DNA of 64,000 nucleotides from Enhygromyxa salina (GCF_002994635.1 NZ_PVNL01000135.1:186001-250000), one strand, 5' to 3'; positions 8,557-16,456 are shown, numbered from the stretch's first letter. Translations and numbers: made by a program. Notes: generated by a model from the letters alone, not told the origin.

Positions 8557-8898
8557 CTACAGCAGCGTCAAGATCGCCTCGACCGGCCGACCCACGACCG
8601 CCGCGTCTCCGTGCACCGCGATCGGTCGCTGGATCAGCGTGGGGTGCTCGACCATGTGGCGGATCAGGGTCGCCGCAGGCTCGCTGCCGTCGAGGCCCAG
8701 CGCTTTGTTGGCGGCATCCCGCGTGCGCAGGAGATCGGCTGGTTCGAGCTTCAGCAGCTTCAGGATCCGGCGCAGCTCGGCCTCGTCGAGCGGCGTCTTT
8801 GTGTACTCGCGGTAGCGGTAGTCCACGCCGCGGTCGTTGAGCAAGGCGACCGCCTTGCGACAGGTGCTTCAGGTGCGCTTGCAGATGAGCTCGAGCAT
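8557..8898 (-). CDS. Probable selenoprotein of the ArsC/Spx family (in-frame TGA at redox centre)
   Basis: Reading from the ATG at 8898, the frame gives MLELICKRT, then TGA (8871-8869), then STCRKAVALLNDRGVDYRY and on to a normal stop at 8557: 113 residues including the TGA position. ArsC/Spx/YffB proteins (about 115-130 residues) begin with a thioredoxin-like strand and CxxCRKA; here the TGA stands precisely at the first Cys, giving UxxC. Downstream features also fit the family: TKTPLDEAELRRILKLL, then LLRTRDAANKALGL, then HPTLIQRPIAV (Arg before Pro as in ArsC). A 7-bp perfect hairpin with GGUC loop follows the TGA. If TGA is read as selenocysteine this is an active oxidoreductase or arsenate-reductase-like selenoprotein; otherwise it is a pseudogene. 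No sel genes are in the window. Confidence 0.72.
8841..8858 (-). promoter_or_regulatory. Bacterial SECIS-like hairpin downstream of in-frame TGA
   Basis: On the minus strand, ten bases after the TGA (8871-8869) comes a perfect stem-loop GCAAGGC-GGTC-GCCTTGC. The 7-bp stem closes a four-base GGUC loop, and 17 bases separate the TGA from the loop. Bacterial SECIS elements lie immediately 3' of the UGA inside the coding region with a short stem and a G-containing apical loop, typically 16-37 bases away; the E. coli fdhF element also presents GGUC at its apex. This is the site SelB would bind. Confidence 0.7.
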
Positions 8899-8947
8899 GG
8901 CGGGAGACTGCCACGGGCGTCGCTGGCTCGTCACCCCCGCTGGCTCG

Positions 8948-9331
8948 TCACCCCCCGCTGCGGGGCACGTGCTGATCCAGCATGATCTTGTTGCCGTCTG
9001 GATCCTCGAACACGATGTGCGCCACGCCATCGCCGGGCTCGGCGGTCGTGGCGATCTTCACGCCTGCGGCCTGCAGCCGGGCCTGGATGTCGCGGACGTC
9101 CTCGAAGGTGTCGAGCGGCTTGGCTTCGTCGCTCCACCCGGGGTTGAAGGTGAGGATGTTGTCCTCGAACATGCCGGCGAACAGGCCGATGGTCGCGGAA
9201 CCGCAGCGCATGATCGCCCAGCCCTGCTTGGGTTCCCCACCGAAGTTGGTGAAGCCCAGTTGTTCGTAGAACGCGATCGAGACGTCTATGTCTTTGACCG
9301 CGAGCGAGACCGAGAATGCGCCGAGGCTCAT
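8948..9331 (-). CDS. VOC (glyoxalase/bleomycin resistance) family protein
   Basis: A 127-residue single VOC module with paired beta-alpha-beta-beta-beta units: FSVSLAVKDIDVSIAFYEQL at the N-terminus and VAHIVFEDPDGNKIMLDQH at the C-terminus, the latter ending in the typical DPDGN turn. Many metal-binding positions are plausible (His111-region, Gln116-region) but the ligands are not certain. Function could be a dioxygenase, glyoxalase or antibiotic-binding protein; substrate unknown. The gene follows recA on the same strand, separated by a strong hairpin that probably ends recA transcription. Confidence 0.85.
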   Translation of the reverse strand: MSLGAFSVSLAVKDIDVSIAFYEQLGFTNFGGEPKQGWAIMRCGSATIGLFAGMFEDNILTFNPGWSDEAKPLDTFEDVRDIQARLQAAGVKIATTAEPGDGVAHIVFEDPDGNKIMLDQHVPRSGG

Positions 9332-9370
9332 GCTACGGGTCTAACACAGCTGTCGTGAGCAGAGCGGACC

Positions 9371-9401
9371 GGGAGCGGCGGCTGGGATCACCGCCGCTCC
9401 C
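9371..9401 (-). terminator. GC-rich hairpin after recA
   Basis: A perfect 11-bp inverted repeat (GGGAGCGGCGG / CCGCCGCTCCC) with a nine-base loop, 18 bases past the recA stop. No T run follows on the minus strand, so it is an atypical terminator or a 3'-end stabiliser. Confidence 0.6.
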
Positions 9402-9418
9402 GCTCAGCCCACGCCAGG

Positions 9419-10510
9419 TCAGGCGGCAGCCTTCTCTTTGTCTTTGTCCTGGCCCGCGGCTGACACCTCCGGCTTGGAGGCGCTCAGTGCCGCGACCAGT
9501 TGCTCGCGCTCGGACGGGTTCTCGCGCAGCCAGGTGACCACATTGTTGCGCCCCTGCCCGAGCCGCCGATCACCCCACGAGAACCAACTGCCGGCCTTGC
9601 TGATCACGCCGGCCTCCAGGCCGCGATCCAGGACCTCGGCCTCGCGGTCGATACCCCGACCAAACGCGATCTCGAACTCCGCCCGGGCGAACGGCGGCGC
9701 GCACTTGTTCTTGACCACCTTCACGCGGGTGCGCGAGCCGATCGGCGTGTCGCCGTCCTTGAGCGTGGCGATCCGGCGGATGTCCAGCCGCACGCTCGCG
9801 TAGTACTTGAGCGCGTTGCCGCCGGTCGTGACCTCCGGGCTGCCGAAGGTCACCCCGATCTTGTGGCGCAGCTGGTTGATGAACACCATCAGCGTGTTGG
9901 TCTGCGCCGCCACGCCCGACAGCTTGCGCATGGCCTGGCTCATGAGCCGGGCCTGCAAGCCAAGGTGATGGTCGCCCATCTCGCCCTCGAGCTCGGCCTT
10001 GGGGATCAGCGCCGCGACCGAGTCGACCACGATCAGCCCCACCGCGCCCGTGCGCGCCAGCGAGTCGGCGATCTCGAGCGCCTGCTCGCCGTGGTCGGGC
10101 TGACTGACGAGCAGCTCGCTGGGATCCACCCCCAGCGCCTTCGCGTAATGGATGTCGAGCGCATGCTCGGCGTCGATGAACGCACACACGAGCCCGCGCC
10201 GCTGGGCCTCGGCGATCAGGTGCAGCGTGAGCGTGGTCTTGCCCGACGACTCGGGCCCGTAGATCTCGACGATGCGCCCGAGCGGGAGCCCGCCGATGCC
10301 CAGCGCAGCGTCGAGGTTGAGCGAGCCCGTGGGGACCGCGTCGTAACGCGGCTGATCACCAGGATCGCCGCCCAACGCCATGATCGCGCCCTTGCCAAAG
10401 CGCTCGCAGATCGACGCCACGGTGTTGCGCACGGTCTGGCGCAGCGGCGACTCGTCGTCTTGTTTGGAGGTGAGAGAGGAGCTTGTGTTCGGTGGCTTGT
10501 TTCGTGCCAT
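9419..10510 (-). CDS. recA: Recombinase RecA
   Basis: A 363-residue RecA: ATP-dependent strand exchange and SOS co-protease. The Walker A GPESSGKTT is at residues 85-93, the Walker B LIVVDSVAALIPKAE near 157-171, the loop L2 region and FINQLRHKIGVTFGSPE near 220-236, and TTGGNALKYYASVRLDIRR just after. The first ~25 residues form a polar extension (SSSLTSKQDDE) and the C-terminus is a short Lys/Asp/Glu-rich tail. LexA or a RecX gene is not adjacent. The ATG at 10510 lacks a strong ribosome binding site. No obvious LexA palindrome was found in the ~90 upstream bases. Length and motifs are all standard. Confidence 0.98.
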   Translation of the reverse strand: MARNKPPNTSSSLTSKQDDESPLRQTVRNTVASICERFGKGAIMALGGDPGDQPRYDAVPTGSLNLDAALGIGGLPLGRIVEIYGPESSGKTTLTLHLIAEAQRRGLVCAFIDAEHALDIHYAKALGVDPSELLVSQPDHGEQALEIADSLARTGAVGLIVVDSVAALIPKAELEGEMGDHHLGLQARLMSQAMRKLSGVAAQTNTLMVFINQLRHKIGVTFGSPEVTTGGNALKYYASVRLDIRRIATLKDGDTPIGSRTRVKVVKNKCAPPFARAEFEIAFGRGIDREAEVLDRGLEAGVISKAGSWFSWGDRRLGQGRNNVVTWLRENPSEREQLVAALSASKPEVSAAGQDKDKEKAAA

Positions 10511-10933
10511 GACGAACCCGTAAAAGCGAAGACTGAGCCAGATCGAAGGTTGATTGATCTTGCATAGTTACGGGGATCGGCGGTCGCGAGAGTGGCCCGC
10601 CAGCGGGCCAGCGTCCCGTGGGCGGGCCACCTCGGCGGCCCGTGAGCTGACCGGATGTCGACGTCACGTGGGCAGCTTCAAGACCCGCATGATCGCTTCT
10701 TCGCTCTCCGCACCCTTCGTGTTGTCCAACTTGCCCATGCGGCTCTTGAACCGGAGGGACAGGCCGCGCAGCTCGTTTGCGCGGCTCCAGTGGGACGAGC
10801 GACGTTCGCCGAACCAACGGGCGCGGGTGTCAGCTGGACCCGTTCCGCGCGCCTGGTGACGCCGCACCCGTGCGCCAAGCGTGCTCCGCGTCTTGGCGGC
10901 GCTCCTGAGCGGTTCGCTCGACGAGTGACCCCG
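10511..10933. other. Intergenic region upstream of recA
   Basis: 423 bases between recA and the next minus-strand lipoprotein. It must hold the recA promoter, but no consensus -35/-10 or LexA box is convincing. It contains perfect 8-base arms TGGCCCGC/GCGGGCCA (10593-10610, two-base gap) followed by a further GCGGGCCAC copy at 10622-10630. A 24-codon ORF on the minus strand (10738-10664) has coding-like codon choice but no support. No other gene is seen. Confidence 0.5.
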
Positions 10934-11659
10934 CTACTCGAACAGCGGCCCGTCCTCGTTGAACTGCAAGTTCCAGAGGATCCGCTCCCAGTCGCTGTTG
11001 ATCCCGCTGCGATCCTGCCCGTACGGATAGTCGACATGGGCGATGAACACCACGTCGTCCTTCGGGAACATGAACCGGCGGATCTCCTGATCCGGATACC
11101 CAGTGTCGCTGTCGACGGTGTGGGCGACGACCTCGATGCCGCGGCGGCCTGGCTTGGACAGGTACTCGTCGAAGTAGTTGAGGCTGTCGACCTGGAAACC
11201 GGCCTGCTCGTACTGCAGCTTGTAGCTGGCGGTCGAGCGCTCGTTGATGATCATGTCGGACTTGTCGGTGACGAAGATCGTCAGGACCCGGCTGCCGCCC
11301 TCGTCCTCGTCCTCGTCGTCGGAGTCCCAGTCGCTGTCGGAGCTGCTCTCTTCGAACGGGCTGCTGCAGCGAACCAGCGGGATCCACTTGGCGTCGGGCC
11401 CCTCAGGCGCGTGCGATGCCTCGACGCAGTCTTTGTAGACGTACAGGACGTCCGGTGTGTAGAAGGTGATCTCGATCCCGGGGATCTTGATGATCTTCCC
11501 GTCCTTCTCGGTGGTTCCGGTGGTCGGCTTGTTGAGCCAACGCGCGCGCTCGGATTTCTTCTTGCTGCCGCCGCCGTCTTTTTTACAGGCGGTCAGGCTG
11601 AGGCCGGCGGTGGCCATGAGAGCGATGAGCAGGATCGACGTGAATTTGGGCGTCTGCAT
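10934..11659 (-). CDS. Predicted lipoprotein with acidic loop
   Basis: A 241-residue secreted protein with a clear lipoprotein signal: hydrophobic core and lipobox LTAC (Cys about residue 25), followed directly by KKDGGGSKKK. An acidic low-complexity loop (SSSDSDWDSDDEDEDEGG) sits near residues 104-121. The rest is a mixed alpha/beta domain with two internal Cys that could pair (DC near 78, RC near 98). No family recognised. The absence of Asp at +2 after the lipidated Cys leaves outer-membrane sorting open. It is transcribed alone, divergent from the SDR gene. Confidence 0.78.
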   Translation of the reverse strand: MQTPKFTSILLIALMATAGLSLTACKKDGGGSKKKSERARWLNKPTTGTTEKDGKIIKIPGIEITFYTPDVLYVYKDCVEASHAPEGPDAKWIPLVRCSSPFEESSSDSDWDSDDEDEDEGGSRVLTIFVTDKSDMIINERSTASYKLQYEQAGFQVDSLNYFDEYLSKPGRRGIEVVAHTVDSDTGYPDQEIRRFMFPKDDVVFIAHVDYPYGQDRSGINSDWERILWNLQFNEDGPLFE

Positions 11660-11948
11660 GTCGGCGGGGGCCGTCGGGGCGGCGGGCGAACCTTAGCAAA
11701 GGTCGGGCGCGGCGGTAAATCCGCTGGCGCGAGCGCGTGTACAGGGTCGCAAGCACATGTGCGGGGACGCAGAGATGGCGCCGAGGCAGCGTGTCAGCCG
11801 CAGTTTGCGACCTCGAGCGGATTGCGTGGCCCTGTTCGTGTGGGCTGACTTGCGTAGATCGCAAGCCTCGGCCCGCCGACCTCGGGCCCCGCTGGCGCGG
11901 CGCAGAGTTGGCCGAGCGCCGCTCGCTCATCCGGCTATCCTGCGCCGC

Positions 11949-12659
11949 ATGAGCGAACCCACCGTGATCGTGACTGGCGCGAGCGCGGGCATTGGCTTGG
12001 CGATCGCCGAGCGCTTCGCCTCGCGCGGTCATCGGGTCATCAGCTTGGCCCGGCGTCGCTGCCCGATCGACATCGTCGAGAGCCTGCTGATCGACCTGGC
12101 CGGCACCGACGTGGTGCCGGAGCTGCTCCCCAAGCTGCTCCCGCTGTTGCCCCCCAACGCCGGGGTGATCCACGTGATCCACAACGCGGCCGCGTTGCCG
12201 CATGACGACGCGCTCGAGGTCGAGGGGCCCGTGCTCGAGCGGACCTTGCGGCTCAACGTGGTCACGCCAGCGCTGCTCAACGCGGCGATCATCCCGGTCA
12301 TGGCGCCCGGCTCGTCGATCATCTTCGTGGGCTCGACGCTGTCGGAGAAGGGGGTGCCGAGGCGGCTCAGCTATGTGACCGGCAAGCACGCGATGCTCGG
12401 CCTGATGCGCGCGACGGTCCAGGATCTGTGGGGCCGGGGGATCAACACGCTGTGTGTGGCGCCGGGCTTCGTCGACACCGGGATGCTGCGGCCCGTGTTG
12501 GATCTCGACCCGATGTTCGAGCGCGAGGTGCTGGACATGGTCTCGTATGGGCGGCTGATCGAGCCGGAGGAGATCGCGGAGATCGTCGAGTTCGCCACGC
12601 GCTCGCCTGCGCTCAACGGGGCGCTGCTCAACGCGAACCTGGGCCAGCGACAAAATTGA
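11949..12659 (+). CDS. Short-chain dehydrogenase/reductase
   Basis: A 236-residue classical-type SDR. The N-terminal nucleotide-binding motif TGASAGIGLAIAERF (TGxxxGxG) starts at residue 9; NAA (HNAAALPH, about residue 77) stabilises the central sheet; the catalytic Ser (GSTLSEKG, about 120) and YVTGK (YxxxK, about 137-141) are present, followed by VAPGFVDTGM. NADP(H) preference is suggested by the Arg-rich end of beta-2 (SLARRRCP). Closest in overall style to sepiapterin-reductase-like SDRs, but the substrate cannot be told. The ATG at 11949 is chosen because the frame upstream has no SDR signal. It converges with the M28 peptidase gene. Confidence 0.88.
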   Translation: MSEPTVIVTGASAGIGLAIAERFASRGHRVISLARRRCPIDIVESLLIDLAGTDVVPELLPKLLPLLPPNAGVIHVIHNAAALPHDDALEVEGPVLERTLRLNVVTPALLNAAIIPVMAPGSSIIFVGSTLSEKGVPRRLSYVTGKHAMLGLMRATVQDLWGRGINTLCVAPGFVDTGMLRPVLDLDPMFEREVLDMVSYGRLIEPEEIAEIVEFATRSPALNGALLNANLGQRQN

Positions 12660-12666
12660 TGCGGAG

Positions 12667-13740
12667 CTACAGGAGCTCGGCCGCGGCCCCGGCAGCGGCG
12701 CGCACGACCTTGGTCGCAAACTCGAGGTTGATGGTCTCGAAGCTGTCGGGCCGGCCTTCGCAGTGATACGTGTCCGCGCGGAAGTCCGCGGTGTCCGAGA
12801 AGAACACGCAGGGCACATTGTGGCGCCAGAAGTTCGCGTGATCCGAGCGCCGTAGATCCGCGAGCATCGGCTCGTTGGTGAGCGCGGCCGGGATCTCGAC
12901 GACCAGGTCGTGCAGCTGCAGGCGGGTCGCGTGGGCGTGGAGCAGCCCGACCGCATCGTGGGCGCCGTCGTCGGCCAGGATCGCGATGAAGTCGGCACGA
13001 AATTCTCGCGCCGCGACCGAGGCGATCTGCTTGGCGAACATCACGTCGACGCCGGGCGGGAGCCGCTGACTGTTCGGGGTGCTGTCGGCGTACGCGATCG
13101 CGTCAAGGTTGAAATACAGCGCGATCTCGCGGCTGTCGGCGATCGCCGCGTCGACCCAGGCGCGCGAGCCATGCAGCCCGGTCTCTTCCTGGTCCCAGCA
13201 CGCGACGGTGATCGAGCGCTCCCACTCGTGAGCCCCGAGCACCCGCGCGAGCTCGAGCACCGCGGCGGTGCCCGAGGCGTTGTCGTCGGCGCCCGGGCAG
13301 TCTTCGATGTGATCGTAGTGGGCGCCGATCACCAGCTCGGGCAGCGAGGAATCTTTGCCGCCCTTGCGGCCGACCACGCTGACACCTGCGCCGTCGACCT
13401 CGAACCGAGTGGCCGCGAACCCTGCCGCTTCAAACACCTCGAGGCAGCGATCTTGAACGACCTGCCAGTGCGGCGATCCAGGCGGGCGCGGGGCCGCGAT
13501 CAGCTGCAGATCAGCGGCGTAGCGAGCCGCGTCGACCTCGTCGGCGATCGCGGCGGCGGCCTCGCTGGCGACCGGTTCGGGCTCCGGCTCCGGCTCGGCC
13601 ATGGGGGCGGGTGTGGGCTTCGCCTCCGCGGCCGGCTTGGGCTCGGCCGCGGGCTCCGGCTCAGTCTGGCAGGCGCTGCCGCACACGAGCGTGGGCAACA
13701 GGACAAACGCGATCAACGCTGGGCGCACGGCGCCCAGCAT
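12667..13740 (-). CDS. M28 family zinc peptidase lipoprotein
   Basis: A 357-residue lipoprotein peptidase. Signal peptide with lipobox GSAC (Cys about residue 24), then a Pro/Glu/Ala/Lys-rich linker (residues 26-60). The catalytic domain shows the M28 ligand set: GAHYDH (His, about residue 142), ADDNASGTAA (bridging Asp), WDQEETG (catalytic Glu and Glu ligand), FNLDAIAY (Asp), and a terminal His in ADTYHCEGRPDS. This is the aminopeptidase Y/bacterial leucyl-aminopeptidase type fold binding two zinc ions. It probably degrades peptides at the cell surface, fitting a predatory or saprophytic myxobacterium (inference). All metal ligands appear intact. Confidence 0.9.
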   Translation of the reverse strand: MLGAVRPALIAFVLLPTLVCGSACQTEPEPAAEPKPAAEAKPTPAPMAEPEPEPEPVASEAAAAIADEVDAARYAADLQLIAAPRPPGSPHWQVVQDRCLEVFEAAGFAATRFEVDGAGVSVVGRKGGKDSSLPELVIGAHYDHIEDCPGADDNASGTAAVLELARVLGAHEWERSITVACWDQEETGLHGSRAWVDAAIADSREIALYFNLDAIAYADSTPNSQRLPPGVDVMFAKQIASVAAREFRADFIAILADDGAHDAVGLLHAHATRLQLHDLVVEIPAALTNEPMLADLRRSDHANFWRHNVPCVFFSDTADFRADTYHCEGRPDSFETINLEFATKVVRAAAGAAAELL

Positions 13741-13763
13741 CGCACGAACTCAGCGACCGGGGA

Positions 13764-15104
13764 CTACTGTTCGTCGGTCGACGACGTGCACTCGGCGATC
13801 CCCAGCTGGGCCTGCAGCGCGCAGTTGTAGTCGGTCAAGACCGCGCTGGCGGCCTCGCCAGCGGGGACGTCATCGTCCTTGACCGCGGTGATCCACGCCG
13901 TCCAGTTGTCCCGGTAGTCGGCAGCATCGAACCCGTCGAGATCGACCATGAACGGCTCGACGAGCTTGCTGTAGGTCGAGCCTTCGTTGGCCCCGGTGTG
14001 CCCCTCGGGGGTGGCCATGAGGCTGTCGACGCTCGGCAGCGCGAGGTCGGTGTACTTGCGGGTGCGCTTGACGAACGCGATGTTCATCTGGCGGAGCACG
14101 TCGTCGGCATCGATCTCGGCCGGGTCACCGAGCAGCGCGTCTTCGATGATCGCAATGCCGGGCGTGTTCTTGGTGGCCATGCGATCTTCGATGATCTGAA
14201 ACGCGCCGTAGGCTTGGTGCGCGTACCAGGCCGCGGTCGCGGCGTCGCCCTCGCTCGCGGCGTCGGCCGACCACTGCATGGTCAAGCGGTGCGCCAGCGC
14301 GTAGGTGGTCTTCTCGACCACCTGCTTGGCGGGCGGCACGACCCAGTCATCGATCGCCCACGACTCGGCGCCCTCGATCCCGCTGTGGCCCCACTCGAAG
14401 CCCTGATCGATGTCGGCCTCGATCGTGTCGCCAGCCAGGCCGATGCCGTCAGCCAGCTGCGCGAGCGGGCGCAGGTTGCCGTCCCAGTAGCACCAAGCCG
14501 CGTCCCAGCGGGCGTAGAGCACCGCGGGATCGTTGCTGGGGTCGGGCAGCGTCGCGGCCACGTCGCTGATCTCGTGGCGGATGTACTGCTGCATGACCAG
14601 ATAGATCCGCCACTCGATATCCAACAGGTCGAGCTCGGTGCCCTGCAGCGCGGTCAGGATCATCGCGTCGTCGATCAGGGTGCCGGCGTCGACGCGCCCG
14701 GTGACCGCGCCTGCGAGCTGCACGAACTCTTGCAGCCCCGTGCCGACGTAGGCGGCCTCGATCTCCAGCGGGTCAGGACTCCCGCTCTGGTTTTCGGCCA
14801 CGATCGTCGCGAGGTTGACGGTCGCCGCCTCGCACAAGGTGTTGGGCGTGTCGCCAAGTCCGGGCTTCTCGGTGTCGCCGTCGCCGTCGCCGGAATCACC
14901 GTCGCCATCACCAGGATCGCCGTCGCCATCGCCGGGATCACCGTCGCCATCGCCGGGGTCGCCATCGCCGTCGCCCGGCGTACCGGTGTCAGATGCGTCA
15001 TCACCGACGTCCTGCATGGGATCGTCGGTGCACCCAAACAGCGTGAGCGGCACGGCGAGCAAGAGGGAAGTGCGGAGTTGGCGGCAAGTTGTGGAGCGAG
15101 TCAT
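13764..15104 (-). CDS. Lipoprotein with Gly-Asp repeat linker, possible low-iron-inducible (Fea1-like) protein
   Basis: A 446-residue lipoprotein. Lipobox LFGC (Cys about residue 25) is followed by a repeated (PGDGDGD)n linker (about residues 42-77) that tethers a ~360-residue helical domain. Seven-residue repeats are exact at protein level. The domain contains WGHSGIEGAESW and a Trp/Tyr-rich helix AAWYAHQAYGAF; the general composition reminds me of the Fea1 low-iron-inducible periplasmic family and more loosely of imelysin/EfeO domains, but the imelysin HxxE motif is not met and I cannot confirm either. The gene is divergent from a lipoprotein/TonB receptor pair with a Fur-like palindrome between them, which supports an iron-related role. 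Confidence 0.7.
   Translation of the reverse strand: MTRSTTCRQLRTSLLLAVPLTLFGCTDDPMQDVGDDASDTGTPGDGDGDPGDGDGDPGDGDGDPGDGDGDSGDGDGDTEKPGLGDTPNTLCEAATVNLATIVAENQSGSPDPLEIEAAYVGTGLQEFVQLAGAVTGRVDAGTLIDDAMILTALQGTELDLLDIEWRIYLVMQQYIRHEISDVAATLPDPSNDPAVLYARWDAAWCYWDGNLRPLAQLADGIGLAGDTIEADIDQGFEWGHSGIEGAESWAIDDWVVPPAKQVVEKTTYALAHRLTMQWSADAASEGDAATAAWYAHQAYGAFQIIEDRMATKNTPGIAIIEDALLGDPAEIDADDVLRQMNIAFVKRTRKYTDLALPSVDSLMATPEGHTGANEGSTYSKLVEPFMVDLDGFDAADYRDNWTAWITAVKDDDVPAGEAASAVLTDYNCALQAQLGIAECTSSTDEQ
14874..14979 (-). repeat. Tandem repeat encoding (PGDGDGD)n linker
   Basis: Degenerate 21-base tandem repeat, about five units, inside the lipoprotein gene above. Units differ at third codon positions (GGCGAC/GGTGAT and so on) while the peptide is constant, so the peptide is under selection. 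Confidence 0.8.
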
Positions 15105-15155
15105 GTTCGAAGATCTGTCCCTGAGGTGCCCTCGGCGGGCCGCGGAGCAAGCTAA

Positions 15156-15170
15156 TGAAAACAGTTTTCA
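15156..15170. promoter_or_regulatory. Fur-family-like palindromic operator
   Basis: Perfect 7-1-7 palindrome TGAAAACAGTTTTCA in an A/T-rich island within otherwise very GC-rich DNA, placed in the divergent intergenic region between the lipoprotein gene starting at 15104 and the one starting at 15269. The 7-1-7 layout with TGA...TCA ends is that of Fur-superfamily boxes. It could control both directions. The metal is inferred to be iron from the TonB receptor downstream. Confidence 0.6.
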
Positions 15171-15265
15171 ATTGCAAGAATGACAGAGGTGAGTGTCCGC
15201 TCATCGCGAGAAAGCTTGAATTTTTTGGCCTTGACGACTACCCCGGTTGGCTTTCAAGCTTCGAT

Positions 15266-15288
15266 CAAATGAAAGCGACTTTCATTTG
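15266..15288. promoter_or_regulatory. Perfect palindrome overlapping a start codon
   Basis: Arms CAAATGAAAG and CTTTCATTTG separated by CGA. The core TGAAAG...CTTTCA resembles the operator 110 bases upstream, so it may be a second Fur-family site. It includes the ATG (15269) of the lipoprotein gene, so bound protein, or an RNA hairpin, would directly occlude translation. A nine-base inverted repeat AAGCTTGAA/TTCAAGCTT (15212-15220 and 15253-15261) lies just upstream. Confidence 0.5.
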
Positions 15289-16450
15289 CGAGCTATTTGT
15301 GATCGCGGCGGGTCTGACGATCGCGCCGGCTTGCGTCGCCCTCGAGTTGCCGCCGCCCGGTCAAGACGAGACGGGCGAGAGCGGCGAGTCCGGATGCGAG
15401 CCAGACGACGAGGCCTGCGACCCGACCCACGACCTGTCCGGCGAGCTGATCTTGTTCGTCAACGCCCGGCTGTCGGGCGACGCCTATCAGAGTCACCTGC
15501 CGCTCGACGCGGAGGGCACGTACATCGGCAACGCGCTGTACCTCTACGATCCAACCCGCGAGTGTGAGGACGGCGGCAATTCGTGCCGGTTGAGCAAGGT
15601 CGGCCACCTGCGCCTCGACGAACAGCTGGGGGAGATCTCGGTCGCGGACAAGAGCCTGCGCAAATTCGTCGCCAACGATCTCGCGTGGCACCCCGACCAG
15701 GGCCTGTGGGCCGCCAGCTTTGACTCGCTCAACGACGAGTGGTCGATCACCGAGCTCACGGTCGATGACTGGAGCCGCACCGACAACCTGATCGGGCTCG
15801 AGCGCTGGGTGATCCCGCCCGGCCCGGCCGAGAGCCCGAGCACGGATCCCTGCTACTGGTTCGAGGCTGTCAGCGGGCTCGGCTTCGCGGGCGACGAGCT
15901 GCTGCTCGGAGTCCGTGGCGCTGGCAGCAAGGGCTTGGTCACCGACGGCTCGCTGCTGCGCGTAGACCTCGAGGTGCTCGAGCAGGGCCACTGCGTGCAC
16001 CCCAGCGACGTCAGCCAAGATCCGCTCTACTACGCCTGCGACGTGGTCTGTGAGCAGTGGTGCAGCTTTGGCCAGAAGCTGGGCGTCGCTGGCGATGTGA
16101 TCGAGGACCTGCAGGGCGTCGGCGCTTCGGCGTGGCTGCGCAGCGAAGACGAGGCCGTGATGGCGCTCGGCCACAACGAGCTCAGCTCGTGCGTCGCGCC
16201 CACACCCGGCGAGGTCGCGACCGCCGTGTCCGACAACGTGTTCATCGACGACGTCGTACGCGGCGACGAGATCGACGGCCTCGCGCGCGTCGGCGGCAAG
16301 CTCTACGGGCTGTCCGTCTACGGCAAGGTCTACGCGATCGACGAGGTCACGCGCGTGGTCGAGCTGATCGACGATCTCGAGGGCCTGTTCCCCGACGACG
16401 GCCTGCGGCTTCGCGGCGCGACCGAGATCGTGGTCCCGTCGACCCGATAG
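15269..16450 (+). CDS. Surface lipoprotein partner of TonB receptor
   Basis: A 393-residue lipoprotein. The ATG at 15269 starts a signal peptide MKATFICELFVIAAGLTIA with lipobox APAC; an upstream in-frame ATG at 15155 would put 38 non-signal residues in front and is rejected. After an acidic linker the protein has many regularly spaced Gly/Trp/Asp strands (ANDLAWHPDQGLWAASFDSL, GFAGDELLLGVRGAG, LARVGGKLYGLSVYGKVYAI), which suggests a beta-propeller-like fold. Eight or more Cys could form disulfides. It ends six bases before the TonB receptor gene, so the two form an operon. A substrate-binding or receptor-associated role at the outer membrane is inferred. Confidence 0.8.
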   Translation: MKATFICELFVIAAGLTIAPACVALELPPPGQDETGESGESGCEPDDEACDPTHDLSGELILFVNARLSGDAYQSHLPLDAEGTYIGNALYLYDPTRECEDGGNSCRLSKVGHLRLDEQLGEISVADKSLRKFVANDLAWHPDQGLWAASFDSLNDEWSITELTVDDWSRTDNLIGLERWVIPPGPAESPSTDPCYWFEAVSGLGFAGDELLLGVRGAGSKGLVTDGSLLRVDLEVLEQGHCVHPSDVSQDPLYYACDVVCEQWCSFGQKLGVAGDVIEDLQGVGASAWLRSEDEAVMALGHNELSSCVAPTPGEVATAVSDNVFIDDVVRGDEIDGLARVGGKLYGLSVYGKVYAIDEVTRVVELIDDLEGLFPDDGLRLRGATEIVVPSTR

Positions 16451-16456
16451 CGCCCG

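Noticed and set aside
8557..8844. Calling the ArsC/Spx gene from the TTG at 8844 as a 95-residue protein
   Set aside because: This drops the redox motif and first strand, which are present in frame upstream apart from the TGA at the Cys position.
9371..9401. LexA or other protein-binding site at the large palindrome
   Set aside because: It lies between the recA stop and the next gene, has 11-bp GC arms and a nine-base loop, and is better explained as an RNA 3'-end hairpin.
13764..15104. Imelysin/EfeO (M75) assignment for the Gly-Asp lipoprotein
   Set aside because: The WGHSGIE segment is suggestive but spacing does not match the HxxE motif, so only a tentative iron-related role is kept.
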